The notes: generated by a model not told the origin, from the sequence alone. 39,494 bases of DNA from Chitinispirillaceae bacterium (GCA_016932075.1 JAFGDP010000079.1:1-39494), one strand, 5' to 3'; positions 26,272 to 35,407 are shown, numbered from the stretch's first letter. Program-made: numbers and translations.

Positions 26272-27558
26272 TTAATTGCTTTTTGGGAAAATAACATTTT
26301 CCTGCGCAGCGTGCTGTTTTTGCGCCAGCGCCGCCATTACCAACAGGAACAGCAATAACAGCAGCGCCGAGAGGGTATAATTGGAACATGCTTTAAAAAA
26401 CGGGCCGATAATTTTGGTAAAAACATAGGGAAGCAAAATCAACGCTGACCAGGCCCCCAGGACGTATCGGTAGACGTTTTTTTTGAAAAACAGAGGGCCA
26501 TTACCGTATGCCCACCATGCTACAGCAGCGGCCGGGTACAAAAAAACAAAATGGTGGATCCAGGCTATCGGTGAAAAAAGGTTCATCATGATACAGACGG
26601 CAGCAGCTTCGATGAGCAAGGACGGCGAATCGGCATCAAACTTCTTACGTACGAAAACCGACATGGTGGCGATAATAACGGCCGCTATCGAGCCGGTCGT
26701 GACGATTTTAAACGCGAGGGAGGTCGGTGCGACACAATGGCCCTGATACACGAGAAGCCGGTACCACATGGCATAGAGCGACTGGTTGTTGAGCCCCCCG
26801 TTTTCGATGATAAGCGGCTGGAACAGGCTGATTGACAGCCACTGTCTGAAAAGATCCATGAAGTTATCGATGCCGTAGCTGGTGACCGGCAGGAGCGACA
26901 GTAAAAGGCCGGCGAGCGCCATGGAGACGGATGTTTTCCACTCGCGCTTGACAAGGAGATAGAGAAGTATGACGGCGGGGAACGCCTTGAGCGCCGCGGC
27001 GAGACCGAAGCAGAGGCCGGCGGCAACGGGGCGCTTTTTTATCAGGCGGGAAAACCCCAGGCTTACCAGAAAAAGAACGAAGACATTTATCTGCAGCATG
27101 AAAAAATTATTGACAAAGGGCGGAATGAGCAGGAGGAAGGGGACAAATACCTTCGGCGAGGAGAAATCAAAGCGGGCGGGAGCGCAGAAACGGGGCCGGC
27201 TTCCGTACAGCATCTCCGACCAGAGCTGCAGCACTCCGATAAGACAGAGAAAATTGAAAAAGTACCAGAGCTCCTTGGTGACCGGTATTCCCAGATGCTC
27301 GGCCGAAAGCGAAAGCGGGGCGATAAAAAAGGAAAACAGCGGCGGCCACGTGTTGTTTTTCCCCGGCAGCGAGTGCTCGTACAGCGGCGCCTTTTTCAGA
27401 GCATCCGAGCCGGCCCCCAGGTAGCCGAAAATATCGGCGCCGCGGGCCGGCCGGCTGAAATAGACCGTTACTTCGGGGAGAACAAATGCCACGGTCAGCA
27501 CAATGAGGATGAGCGACCGGTTGCGAATGAACAGCTGTTTTATTCTGGTCATCTTCAT
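26272..27558 (-). CDS. DUF2029/GT87-like polyprenyl-P-sugar mannosyltransferase
   Basis: 428 residues with about ten membrane helices. The loop after helix 1 reads ADIFGYLGAGSDALKKAPLY and is followed by NNTWPPLFSFFIAPLSL, and the segment GLAAALKAFPAVILLYLL appears in the middle. This layout is that of the GT87/DUF2029 family (PimE, alpha-mannosyltransferases), in which an Asp in the first loop is catalytic. The later block LNNQSLYAMWYRLL is also family-like. The gene is convergent with the GT-C paralogue array and starts 72 bases downstream of the MoxR stop, so it may belong to either the glycan block or the minus-strand run. The sugar is not known. Confidence 0.75.
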   Translation of the reverse strand: MKMTRIKQLFIRNRSLILIVLTVAFVLPEVTVYFSRPARGADIFGYLGAGSDALKKAPLYEHSLPGKNNTWPPLFSFFIAPLSLSAEHLGIPVTKELWYFFNFLCLIGVLQLWSEMLYGSRPRFCAPARFDFSSPKVFVPFLLLIPPFVNNFFMLQINVFVLFLVSLGFSRLIKKRPVAAGLCFGLAAALKAFPAVILLYLLVKREWKTSVSMALAGLLLSLLPVTSYGIDNFMDLFRQWLSISLFQPLIIENGGLNNQSLYAMWYRLLVYQGHCVAPTSLAFKIVTTGSIAAVIIATMSVFVRKKFDADSPSLLIEAAAVCIMMNLFSPIAWIHHFVFLYPAAAVAWWAYGNGPLFFKKNVYRYVLGAWSALILLPYVFTKIIGPFFKACSNYTLSALLLLLFLLVMAALAQKQHAAQENVIFPKSN

Positions 27559-27630
27559 ACAATGGCCGAGGAGCGGTATCCAGGAGGTGCCCGTTACGTT
27601 GTTTTCTCCTGTCCGGCAGAAAGGCCGGCG

Positions 27631-28623
27631 TTACGCCGTCCGCTCAAGCAGTGTCCTGATAATTTCATTGACGCTGATATTTTCCACCTCTGCGTGAAAC
27701 GACCGCACCAGCCGGTGCCTCAGCACCGGATAAGCGGCGCGCCGGACATCGTCGACCGTAGGCGCCGGCCGGTTGTCGAGCAGGGCAAATGCTTTCGCTG
27801 CGAGGACCATGTACTGAGACGCACGCGGCCCGGCACCCCACACGATATGCCTGCCGATCTCCTCCGGACACTCTTTGGTGGAAACGCGGCTGGCGCGGGA
27901 AAGGGAGACCGCGGCGCCGATGACCGATTCGGCCGCGGGCACGCGCCACACGAGGTCGCGGAAGGCACGTATTTCCTCGAGGGATGCAGCGGGCCGGAGG
28001 TCGACGCGACGGGGCGCCGTGGTGGTGCGCACGATTTCGAGTTCCGATGCCAGGTCAGGGTAGCTGACTTCAATTGAAAACATGAAACGGTCCTGCTGCG
28101 CTTCGGGAAGGGGGTAGGTGCCTTCCTGCTCGATAGGATTCTGCGTGGCAAGAACCCAGAAAGGATCGGGCAGCGGATAGGTGGTCCCGGAACAGGTCAC
28201 CTCGTGCTCCTGCATGGCCTGGAGAAGCGCAGACTGGGTCTTGGGAGGGGTGCGGTTGATCTCGTCGGCAAGCACGATGTTGTGAAAGACCGGGCCGTTT
28301 ACAAAACGGAATTCACGGCGCCCCGAGGCGCGGTCGTCGACGAGGATCTCGCTCCCGGTGATGTCCGACGGCATGAGGTCAGGCGTGAACTGGATGCGGT
28401 TGTACGCCAGGTCGAGGCACCCGGCAAGGCTTTGCACCAGCATGGTCTTGGCAAGGCCCGGGACGCCGATGAGGAGGCAGTGCCCGCCGGCAAAAAAACA
28501 GGCGAGCAGGTCGTTGATTACCGCCTGTTGTCCGACAATTTTTTTCCCCAGCTCGGACCGGATGTTTTTAACGGCCTCCGCAAGCCGGGCGGCCAGTTCA
28601 AGGTCATGTGCGGGTATGGTCAT
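27631..28623 (-). CDS. MoxR-type AAA+ ATPase
   Basis: 330 residues. Walker A is GVPGLAKT at residues 53-60, Walker B is IVLADEINRTPPKTQSALL, and sensor and arginine-finger regions include LATQNPIEQEGTYPLPEAQQDRF, all typical of MoxR/RavA-like ATPases. MoxR proteins help mature or assemble partner proteins, often with von Willebrand A and DUF58 proteins; none is seen here. ATG 28623 overlaps the stop of the flippase-like gene by four bases (ATGA), so translation is coupled. A longer upstream frame is a shadow of that neighbour. Confidence 0.92.
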   Translation of the reverse strand: MTIPAHDLELAARLAEAVKNIRSELGKKIVGQQAVINDLLACFFAGGHCLLIGVPGLAKTMLVQSLAGCLDLAYNRIQFTPDLMPSDITGSEILVDDRASGRREFRFVNGPVFHNIVLADEINRTPPKTQSALLQAMQEHEVTCSGTTYPLPDPFWVLATQNPIEQEGTYPLPEAQQDRFMFSIEVSYPDLASELEIVRTTTAPRRVDLRPAASLEEIRAFRDLVWRVPAAESVIGAAVSLSRASRVSTKECPEEIGRHIVWGAGPRASQYMVLAAKAFALLDNRPAPTVDDVRRAAYPVLRHRLVRSFHAEVENISVNEIIRTLLERTA

Positions 28624-29687
28624 GGAGCCTTCGTGCCCTGGTTTTCCGCCGCCGGAGCTGCCGCGGATGATTTCACCCTGTCGATTTCCTCTTTGGCGCT
28701 TCCGATTTCCTTGAAGGATATCCGCAGACGGAAAAAATAATAGAGCCCTGCAACTGTTACCGTGGTATAGCCGATAGCGTGATAGAGGGTGGCCACGACG
28801 ATGGCCCTTTCCGCCTCGATGCCGCAGAGCCCAAGACCCTGTTTGAGCGCGGCATGGAGCGTTCCCACATATCCCGGCGCAGCAGGGATAGCGGCGCCGA
28901 TCGCTCCCCAGGCGGCCGCGAATATGCTGGATAAAACGCCGAACGAACGGTCCTGGACAAGAACCGCAAGCATTGCCGGATAGCAGGCGATTATGGCGAT
29001 GGAAAGCAGTATTATTGCCAGACATCTGCCGGGCGAGAAGATCCAGTCGAGGTTCGACGTCACCTCCTTTGCGATCACCAGGGTTTTGTTCCTTAAACGA
29101 AGCGGTACGAATTTGAGGAAGACCCCGCCTATGGTGCGCGAAGGCGCCGGGAAAAAAGCGTAAAAGAGCAGCGCGCAGAGCGCGGCAGCCGCGCCGCATG
29201 CCATGGGTATCGCATAGGGTATCCATGCCCGCAGCCCGCTGATAAAAAGAACGGGGATGAAAAAGAAGGACAGGTAGATGACGGTATCGATGATGCGCTC
29301 GAGCAGGACCGAGCCCGTGCTCTCAGCTACGGTGAAGCGGTTGCGTTTCCAGAGGAGCAGTATCCTGGCAGCTTCGCCGAGTCTCGCCGGAAGTATGTTG
29401 TTCACCATAAAACCTATCATGACAAGCCCGAACAGGCCCCGGCGCGACGCAGAGGATGATCGGGGAAGGATGAGATTCCAGCGCATGGCGCGCAGCCACA
29501 GCGTGATAAAAGTCAAAGCTACGACGCCCGCGACGACCCAGAGGGGGGTCAGGCAGAGATTTTTCCCCAGATGGGAAAGTACCGAAAAGTCCCAGCGTCC
29601 ATCCTTGTAAGGAGCAAGAAAAATCCACAGACTGATTATCGTGAGTGAAATCCCCAGGCCCAGCTGGAATACGGTCGATTTTTTCAC
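28620..29687 (-). CDS. UPF0104 / lysylphosphatidylglycerol-synthase-type membrane protein
   Basis: 355 residues with about eight membrane helices. The block RAMRWNLILP followed by FMVNNILPARLGEAARILLL is the UPF0104/AglD2 family signature, and GAIGAAIPAAPGYVGTLHAA is its second conserved loop. The family is the transmembrane part of MprF without the synthase domain and is often proposed to move lipids. The start is GTG 29687, five bases after GGAGG, and it overlaps the DUF1015 stop by one base (TAGTG). It overlaps the MoxR gene at its other end. The actual substrate is unknown. Confidence 0.85.
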   Translation of the reverse strand: MKKSTVFQLGLGISLTIISLWIFLAPYKDGRWDFSVLSHLGKNLCLTPLWVVAGVVALTFITLWLRAMRWNLILPRSSSASRRGLFGLVMIGFMVNNILPARLGEAARILLLWKRNRFTVAESTGSVLLERIIDTVIYLSFFFIPVLFISGLRAWIPYAIPMACGAAAALCALLFYAFFPAPSRTIGGVFLKFVPLRLRNKTLVIAKEVTSNLDWIFSPGRCLAIILLSIAIIACYPAMLAVLVQDRSFGVLSSIFAAAWGAIGAAIPAAPGYVGTLHAALKQGLGLCGIEAERAIVVATLYHAIGYTTVTVAGLYYFFRLRISFKEIGSAKEEIDRVKSSAAAPAAENQGTKAP

Positions 29688-31000
29688 TAATCCTCCAGCC
29701 GGTTGAAAACGAGGCCCGAATAGAGCTTCGGATAGAAATTCGTCGATTTCTGCGGCATGCGCTCGCCGCCCTGCACGATCTTGTGGATTGTTGAGATTGA
29801 TACGGGCCTGATGAAGAAGCCGCCCCAGTATTCCTTCCGGTTGCAGCAGGTAGTCAGCGCGGAAGCGGCGTCCTGCGAGTAGGTGATGACGTCATGCAGC
29901 ACATGACCGTCAAGCGGCAGGCCGAGGATCCGGTTCACCGCGATCGCGTTGATTTTTGACATGTCAAGTTTTTTCCAGGCCATTGACTTGTCGGGAATGG
30001 CTGAGGCAAGAAAGCCCTCCCCCTCCTTGTTCAGGTCAAGCCCGTACAGGCGGCACGAAGCGCTGTCGGCGAACAGCATCTCGTTGGAAATGCGGCCCCC
30101 GAGGAAAAAATGCACGGTGGCAATCGCGGCGGGGCCGAGGTCCGTAAGCGTGAAGTTCTTCCCGAGTTCCCGGCGCATATCGACATCCCTGCCGTCGTTC
30201 CCCTTTTTGATGAGACGGTGAAAGGAGCGGATGACAAGGCCAGGATCGGCCATGGAAACAAGCGTCATCATCACGCAAGCGGCGGACGCGATGTTTTTAT
30301 GGTCCTTGGAGAATTTATAGGCGGTCTCGTAGCGGTGATGGCCGTCAGCGATAAGAATCGTGGCAGGCCCCGCCGCTTTCCGGAGCGCCCCGATCAGCAC
30401 GCTGTCGCTGCAGGGATAGAGCGTGTGGCGCACACCGTCCTGGTCCGTGGCAATGCCGGCGGGATCACCGCTTTCTTTTTTTATTCTTCGGATAAGCTCG
30501 AATATCTCACCACGGTCGTCAGAAAGAAGCCCGAATATCTGACCCACATTGAGGCGCGTTGCGTCAAGGTGCTCGTACCGGTCGATCTTCGGGCCGGAAA
30601 GCGTGTATTCATGGGGAAGGACGACGCCTTCGGAGAAATCGACAAGCTTAACAAGAGCGATTATGCCGGTGCGTTCGAGGGACGCGGTTTCCCCGGCGCG
30701 CCCTATGGTGAATTGCTGTTCATAGACATACAATGACGGTTTTTTTTCGGCGCGCACCAGGTCGCGGCTGACCCATTGGGAAAAAAGCCCTGCGGCCCTC
30801 GCGTGGCGGTCGCGGTTTGCGGAATCTCCCGCTTCGCGGCGGTTCTGGTCGATGCGGACGGCATTCAGGGGGCTCTTATTGTAGAGGGACTCGATTTTCG
30901 CGTCGTCGAGCATATCGTACGGAGGCGCGATGAGACCGCCCAGATCTTCTTTTTTTGCCAGCGAATAACGGTACCCTTTGAACGGACTTATGTCGGCCAT
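29687..31000 (-). CDS. DUF1015 family protein
   Basis: 437 residues. The N-terminus ISPFKGYRYS and GGLIAPPYDMLDD, and later LIADGHHRYETAYKF, are signatures of DUF1015, a widespread cytoplasmic family without an established biochemical role in most organisms. Length matches the family. It is the first of three overlapping genes with the UPF0104 protein and MoxR. ATG 31000 lacks a strong ribosome binding site. It follows rnhB by 32 bases. Confidence 0.9.
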   Translation of the reverse strand: MADISPFKGYRYSLAKKEDLGGLIAPPYDMLDDAKIESLYNKSPLNAVRIDQNRREAGDSANRDRHARAAGLFSQWVSRDLVRAEKKPSLYVYEQQFTIGRAGETASLERTGIIALVKLVDFSEGVVLPHEYTLSGPKIDRYEHLDATRLNVGQIFGLLSDDRGEIFELIRRIKKESGDPAGIATDQDGVRHTLYPCSDSVLIGALRKAAGPATILIADGHHRYETAYKFSKDHKNIASAACVMMTLVSMADPGLVIRSFHRLIKKGNDGRDVDMRRELGKNFTLTDLGPAAIATVHFFLGGRISNEMLFADSASCRLYGLDLNKEGEGFLASAIPDKSMAWKKLDMSKINAIAVNRILGLPLDGHVLHDVITYSQDAASALTTCCNRKEYWGGFFIRPVSISTIHKIVQGGERMPQKSTNFYPKLYSGLVFNRLED

Positions 31001-31032
31001 GGCATTGGATCCAATCTGAACTGTCGTTGCGC

Positions 31033-31683
31033 TTATACCCTCGGTGCAGTCAGAAATTTTCCGCAGAAGCTGCGGCGGTGAATCTCACACAGCCCGAAAT
31101 CGGCGATGTGTTGCCGGTGAAGGGCGGTGCCGTATCCCCTGTTGCTTAGAAAATCATACATGGGAAAGCGCGCATGATAGTCCTTCATGATGCGGTCGCG
31201 TGTGACCTTGGCGATAATCGAGGCCGCGGCGATGGAGGCGCTCAGCCCGTCGCCGCCGACGATGGTTTTCTGGCGCGACCCGGGAATCCCCGGGATGCGC
31301 TGGTTGCCGTCGACAAGCGCTACCGTCCAGGGGACGACGATCGCTTCAAGCGCCCGCCGCATGGCGAGGAACGTCGCCTGGAGTATATTGAGCCGGTCGA
31401 TTTCCTCCACCGAGGCTTGACCAACGCCGAAGCTTTTCGCCCGGGCGGTGATGAGCCCGTATAGTTTTTCCCTTGCCGCGGCAGAAAGTTTTTTCGAGTC
31501 GTTGACGCCCGGAATCACCGTGTCAAGTTCGAGAACCGCCGCCGCCGCGACCACCGGTCCTGCCAGCGGCCCGCGTCCCGCCTCGTCGATCCCGACGACG
31601 CAGACTTCGGTATTTTCTATAAATTTCCGGTCAAATATATAAAGTCTAGCGGAGATGTTTTCCAGAATTTGTTGCTTGATCAT
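31033..31683 (-). CDS. rnhB: Ribonuclease HII
   Basis: 216 residues. The acidic residues of the active site are visible: D33 and E34 in GIDEAGRGPLAGPV, an Asp in ALVDGNQRIPG and an Asp in AKVTRDRIM. RNase HII cuts RNA in RNA-DNA hybrids and removes single ribonucleotides from DNA. ATG 31683 has only a weak ribosome binding site. A TTGTCT / 17 / TTAAAT pair lies upstream in the 145-base gap before purN and may be its promoter. Confidence 0.95.
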   Translation of the reverse strand: MIKQQILENISARLYIFDRKFIENTEVCVVGIDEAGRGPLAGPVVAAAAVLELDTVIPGVNDSKKLSAAAREKLYGLITARAKSFGVGQASVEEIDRLNILQATFLAMRRALEAIVVPWTVALVDGNQRIPGIPGSRQKTIVGGDGLSASIAAASIIAKVTRDRIMKDYHARFPMYDFLSNRGYGTALHRQHIADFGLCEIHRRSFCGKFLTAPRV

Positions 31684-31828
31684 GTGCTCTGCCAGTGAGA
31701 GATTTAATCATTTGGTTTTAAACAAGACAACCGCTGGACAGCCCCCCGCACAAAAGATTGCTGCTTGGCACAATAACAACGCGCGGGTGACGGGGCTCAA
31801 CCAACCAGAATATCTAAAAATGATTGTT

Positions 31829-32452
31829 TTATACCTTTCCGACGACTCTTCTGCCTTCGACTTTTATCCTGCCCTGCGCAACGGCCTCGATTGCCTGCCA
31901 GTAGCTTGCGTGTTCGACCTTGAGCACCCGCTCTGCCAGGGTGTGCGGGTCGTCGGTGTCAAGTACCTCAACGGCGCGCTGGAGGATGATCGGGCCGTGG
32001 TCGTACTCCTCGTCGACGAAATGGACGGTCACGCCGGTTACCTTTGCCCCGTAGTTGATGACCGCTTCGTGGACGCGGCCGCTGAAAAGCCCCCTGCCGC
32101 CGAAAGAGGGAAGGAGTCCGGGATGAATATTGACGATGCGGTAACGGAAGTCTTTCACTATCCGTAAAGGAATCTGCTTCATGTACCCGGCAAGGATGAT
32201 GAGTTCCACGCGGTATTCACGCAGCAGCCCGGAAAGTTTTTCGGCATAGGACTCTGCGCTGGAAAAGCGGGATGGCGCGAGGTGAACGGCCGGAACGCCG
32301 TGCTTCCGCGCGCGTTCGAAGGCCGGGGCCGCGCTGTTGTTGCCGACGAAAAGCACGAAGTCGACATGAAGATCGCCTGATTTTTTCCGGTCAAGAAGCG
32401 CGCCGAAATTACTCCCGCCCCCCGACGCGAATACCGCGCACCGCAGTGCCAT
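31829..32452 (-). CDS. purN: Phosphoribosylglycinamide formyltransferase
   Basis: 207 residues. It transfers a formyl group from 10-formyl-THF to GAR in purine synthesis. Visible motifs are FASGGGSNF at the start, IILAGYMKQIP, NIHPGLLPSFGGRGLFSG with the catalytic Asn and His, and HFVDEEYDHGPII with the catalytic Asp. I placed the start at ATG 32452 (AAGGGGG upstream), because the family begins there; 30 residues of in-frame extension further upstream are not conserved. It is 26 bases after the stop of the GT21-like gene, so it probably belongs to the same transcript. Confidence 0.94.
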   Translation of the reverse strand: MALRCAVFASGGGSNFGALLDRKKSGDLHVDFVLFVGNNSAAPAFERARKHGVPAVHLAPSRFSSAESYAEKLSGLLREYRVELIILAGYMKQIPLRIVKDFRYRIVNIHPGLLPSFGGRGLFSGRVHEAVINYGAKVTGVTVHFVDEEYDHGPIILQRAVEVLDTDDPHTLAERVLKVEHASYWQAIEAVAQGRIKVEGRRVVGKV

Positions 32453-32477
32453 GGCACCCCCTTCACTTCGGTTAAGG

Positions 32478-33710
32478 TTACAGGTTTTCCGGCCGTTCCA
32501 CCTTCCTGACGTCTCCGAAAAACCTGAGCCGGTAACGCACACCCGACCAGGTTATCGTATTGGTCATGCACGTGCCTATAAAGCTCACCGCGTGGGTCAG
32601 GCGGATAAACGGCTGAAAAAGCAGGAACCGGTGGAAGCGCGGCATGGGGCCGAGGAGAGGGTAGAAGGACACCGTTATGAGCTCGCCGAGGTAAAAGACG
32701 AGCGCGGCCCCCCCGCCTGCACCGAAAAAGGTTTTTGTTTCGGACAGAGATAAAAGAATGGCTGCCGGAAGCAGGAGCAAAAGCGCGGTGCTGGCGATCA
32801 CGATCGGCAGGGCAAAAAAGAACCAGAGATATTTGAAATAGACTTTGAGGAACATTATCTGGCGCTCGAACCACGCGACAGAGGCCCTGACGCTCGAAAG
32901 AAGTTCGTCGGTGTGCGCGATGCACGACGAGACAATGACGCCCTTCAGCCTGTTTTTATGGACGATCTGCGAAAGGCTCATGTCGTCGACGACGGCAGTC
33001 GCCCATTTTTTCGCGACCCCGAGTTTTTCAAAATCATCACGCCGCATGGCCATGGACCCGCCCCATAATCCGACGCCGCCCACGAAAAACGCGCAGGAGA
33101 AAACAATGTAGATGAAAATGTTCGCATAGGTATGCGTCCATTCGGCAACACTGCCTTTCTTTGCGTTGAGCCAGCGGAACCCGGAAGTCACCACTATGCG
33201 CGGATCGGCAAGCGGACGGATTATTTCACGCAGCCATGACCTGGCCGGGGCGACATCAGAATCGGCGAACACATAGATCTCGGACCCCAGTTTACTGGCC
33301 CGGTCGACGCCTTTGAGGAGGTTCTGGTTTTTCTGCGCGCACGCCATAGAGATACCGGCAGAGACAAACACGCCGTTCGGGCGGCCCCGTATGGTTTCTC
33401 TGATGACCGGCACTGCCGGGTCGTCGGCGCTTTCGGTGACAAAAACCACCGAATAGCAGGGATGGTCGAGCGCGAAAAAGCTTTCGAGGTTGGACCTCAG
33501 GTTCTTATTGGACCCCTTGCAGGGAACAATAATCGTGCAGCGTGGGGTATAGTCGGGCGGAAATTTCGGACGAAGTTTATTCTGGTACCAGTATCGCTGA
33601 TAAAGGACGGTGACAAGCGTTGCAAGGAAGTCGGCCGAGACAACGGCAATGGCGGCCCAGAACAGAAGCCACGTGAGAGCGTTTGATCCCAGAAGAGTAT
33701 GCAGCGTCAC
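32478..33710 (-). CDS. GT2/GT21-like membrane glycosyltransferase
   Basis: 410 residues. A membrane helix lies near residues 10-35, and the GT2 fold follows (TIIVPCKGSNKNL, then DSD in VFADSDVAPARSWL, then VVDDMSLSQ). Two or three C-terminal helices end the protein. The pattern matches ceramide-glucosyltransferase/HpnI-type enzymes, which glycosylate lipids at the cytoplasmic face. The (Q/R)xxRW motif expected in GT21 is not intact; the nearest segment is ASVAWFERQIMF. The start is GTG 33710 with GGGGG upstream. The lipid acceptor is not known. Confidence 0.83.
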   Translation of the reverse strand: MTLHTLLGSNALTWLLFWAAIAVVSADFLATLVTVLYQRYWYQNKLRPKFPPDYTPRCTIIVPCKGSNKNLRSNLESFFALDHPCYSVVFVTESADDPAVPVIRETIRGRPNGVFVSAGISMACAQKNQNLLKGVDRASKLGSEIYVFADSDVAPARSWLREIIRPLADPRIVVTSGFRWLNAKKGSVAEWTHTYANIFIYIVFSCAFFVGGVGLWGGSMAMRRDDFEKLGVAKKWATAVVDDMSLSQIVHKNRLKGVIVSSCIAHTDELLSSVRASVAWFERQIMFLKVYFKYLWFFFALPIVIASTALLLLLPAAILLSLSETKTFFGAGGGAALVFYLGELITVSFYPLLGPMPRFHRFLLFQPFIRLTHAVSFIGTCMTNTITWSGVRYRLRFFGDVRKVERPENL

Positions 33711-33784
33711 GAAACCCCCAGGAAATTCTGCGGTGGACAGGTGGAAAATATATCACCGAAGGCGGTGCCGGCATGCGGCAACGG

Positions 33785-35020
33785 TCACCTCTTGTTTATG
33801 AGAGGGGTCTTTTGGCATTTAACCCGGTTGCGGCCCTCATTTTTTACCGCATAGAGGGCCTTGTCCGCAGCCTGGATAACCTCCATGATTGATTGCGTGT
33901 ACTCTTCACGGTGCGAAACGCCGACGGAGATGGTCACCGATATGCTCTTTTTTCCGAACAGGGTTTTCGCTTTTTCTATCTCTTTTCGGATAGTTTCCAT
34001 TGTTTCGCTCACTTCGTTTGCGCTCCTTTGCGGGAAAAAAACGGCCAGTTCCTCGCCTCCGTAGCGGCAGACGATGCCGTCAGGGCCGGCGCCCCGGTGC
34101 ACGGTCTGGGAGACCGCATGGAGCACTGCGTCGCCGGCCTGATGGCCGTAGGTGTCGTTCACCTGCTTGAAGTGGTCGATGTCGATCATGGCGACGCCGA
34201 ACGGCGGCGCGACGTTGATATTCGCCTGTTCGGTGATGATCCTGCTGCAGTAGTCGCGGTTAAAGATTTTAAGCAGCGGATCATAGGTAATGCGGTGCTC
34301 CATGCGGAAAAAGCCGTGAATGACAAGGCACACGAAGCAGTACACGGATGTTCCGGTGAACATAAGCAGAAGAAGGGGGCCGGCGTTGGCCGGATCAATG
34401 CGGGACGACACCCATGCTCCAAGGAGCAGGACCGCGCATCCCGCCGTGATGCCGCCGAGGAAGAACTCGTTTTTTACTTTAAGGAACGCAAGCGCAAGCG
34501 TTGCGGCCAGAAGGACCGGGCCGGTCCAGAACAGGCTGCCGGTGAAGGGCTTGAGCCACAGGGCCGCGCCGGGTCCGAACCGGAAAATGCAGTACAGCGC
34601 GGCATCGGCCGCCGCAACGCAGAGCGTTACGCTTTTTATGGTGCGGTATTTGGTGCCGGACGGCATCAGGGTCAAGGCGGTAAAATTGACGAGCGATACA
34701 AAAACGATGAACTCGCCGAAACCCGGGGGTGCCGGAGGAATGGAGAAAAACGGTGTGCCGAGTATGAAAAAGGCGATGCCGGCAAGGCCGGCGCTGTAGC
34801 CGATGAAGTATACCTTTATGCTGTGGATGCGGGGATAGGAAAAATGGCCGAAGAAAAGCGACAGGAACGAAGCGGCAAGGCCGATTGACGGAAGGACTTT
34901 CTGATAAAAAATCGGGTTGCGGTCCGGAGGCACGGAGTAGAAAATGAAATAGAGCGTTCCGAGGAGAACTGCTGCCGCAGCGCAGAACAGGAATCCCCAC
35001 CGGTTTTTATTGGAGAGCAT
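33785..35020 (-). CDS. Membrane-bound GGDEF diguanylate cyclase
   Basis: 411 residues. About eight hydrophobic helices (residues about 10-235) form an uncharacterised sensor-like membrane part. The GGDEF domain follows, with MIDIDHFKQVNDTYGHQAGDAVL and the signature GGEEL at residues 321-325, which suggests active c-di-GMP synthesis. The segment before it (GPDGIVCRY) does not show the RxxD inhibitory site. ATG 35020 is used; a TTG five codons upstream is the alternative. c-di-GMP often controls exopolysaccharide, but no direct link to the glycan locus is shown. Confidence 0.9.
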   Translation of the reverse strand: MLSNKNRWGFLFCAAAAVLLGTLYFIFYSVPPDRNPIFYQKVLPSIGLAASFLSLFFGHFSYPRIHSIKVYFIGYSAGLAGIAFFILGTPFFSIPPAPPGFGEFIVFVSLVNFTALTLMPSGTKYRTIKSVTLCVAAADAALYCIFRFGPGAALWLKPFTGSLFWTGPVLLAATLALAFLKVKNEFFLGGITAGCAVLLLGAWVSSRIDPANAGPLLLLMFTGTSVYCFVCLVIHGFFRMEHRITYDPLLKIFNRDYCSRIITEQANINVAPPFGVAMIDIDHFKQVNDTYGHQAGDAVLHAVSQTVHRGAGPDGIVCRYGGEELAVFFPQRSANEVSETMETIRKEIEKAKTLFGKKSISVTISVGVSHREEYTQSIMEVIQAADKALYAVKNEGRNRVKCQKTPLINKR

Positions 35021-35132
35021 ATCGGTCCGTTTCAAACCGCAACGGGCATTGTTCTGTTTCGATAATTTTTTGTATCATTATAAAAACCGTTCCCTGCAGA
35101 GAGCATTTCCCCCGCAATTTCGGTCATGTTTT

Positions 35133-35152
35133 TTGGCATACCCCTTGCATTA
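35133..35152 (+). promoter_or_regulatory. Sigma-54-type promoter for the small-protein/Hsp20 unit
   Basis: TTGGCATA (35133-35140), four bases, then TTGCATTA (35145-35152). GG and GC are 12 bases apart, as needed for -24/-12 recognition, and most other consensus positions match. The predicted start near 35160 leaves about 41 bases before ATG 35202. Confidence 0.5.
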
Positions 35153-35201
35153 TATAAATGGTGAACAGGAACAGCACAAATGTTCGGCAAAGGAACAGGG
35201 T

Positions 35202-35393
35202 ATGGAAAATAAAAAGATCGTCGACAAGCGGCAGATACGCCTCGAAGAGGTGATGAAACCCGATTACATACCCTTTCTGGGCGGGCGGCCCGAAAGGCTC
35301 ACGGTGATAAGGATGGACGATATCGTGAATCTTAAAATAATTCTCAACACGACGAAGTCGGTTGAGGAGTTTTTAATTAAATCAAACCAATAA
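35202..35393 (+). CDS. Small 63-residue protein upstream of Hsp20
   Basis: 63 residues, not recognised. It is soluble and charged, with a basic start (MENKKIVDKRQIRLEEV), a central GGRPERLTVIRMDDIVNLK segment and no membrane helix or Cys. AGGAACAGGG lies just upstream of ATG 35202, and the gene ends 14 bases before the Hsp20 start. An in-frame extension to 35010 would cross the promoter and is unlikely. Co-transcription with Hsp20 suggests a stress-related role, but this is inference from position. Confidence 0.7.
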   Translation: MENKKIVDKRQIRLEEVMKPDYIPFLGGRPERLTVIRMDDIVNLKIILNTTKSVEEFLIKSNQ

Positions 35394-35407
35394 AAAAAGG
35401 AGGCAGT

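Noticed and set aside
27295..28077. A 260-codon plus-strand frame
   Set aside because: It is antisense to the GT87-like and MoxR genes.
27631..29226. A 531-codon minus-strand frame including MoxR
   Set aside because: Its first 200 residues overlap the UPF0104 gene in another frame and have no family signature; MoxR starts at 28623.
31700..31828. Inverted AGCCCC/GGGGCT near the rnhB promoter region
   Set aside because: The loop is over 40 bases and the arms are short, so it is probably chance.
33893..34888. A 331-codon plus-strand frame
   Set aside because: It is antisense to the GGDEF gene and shows no family pattern; high-GC codon bias makes such open frames.
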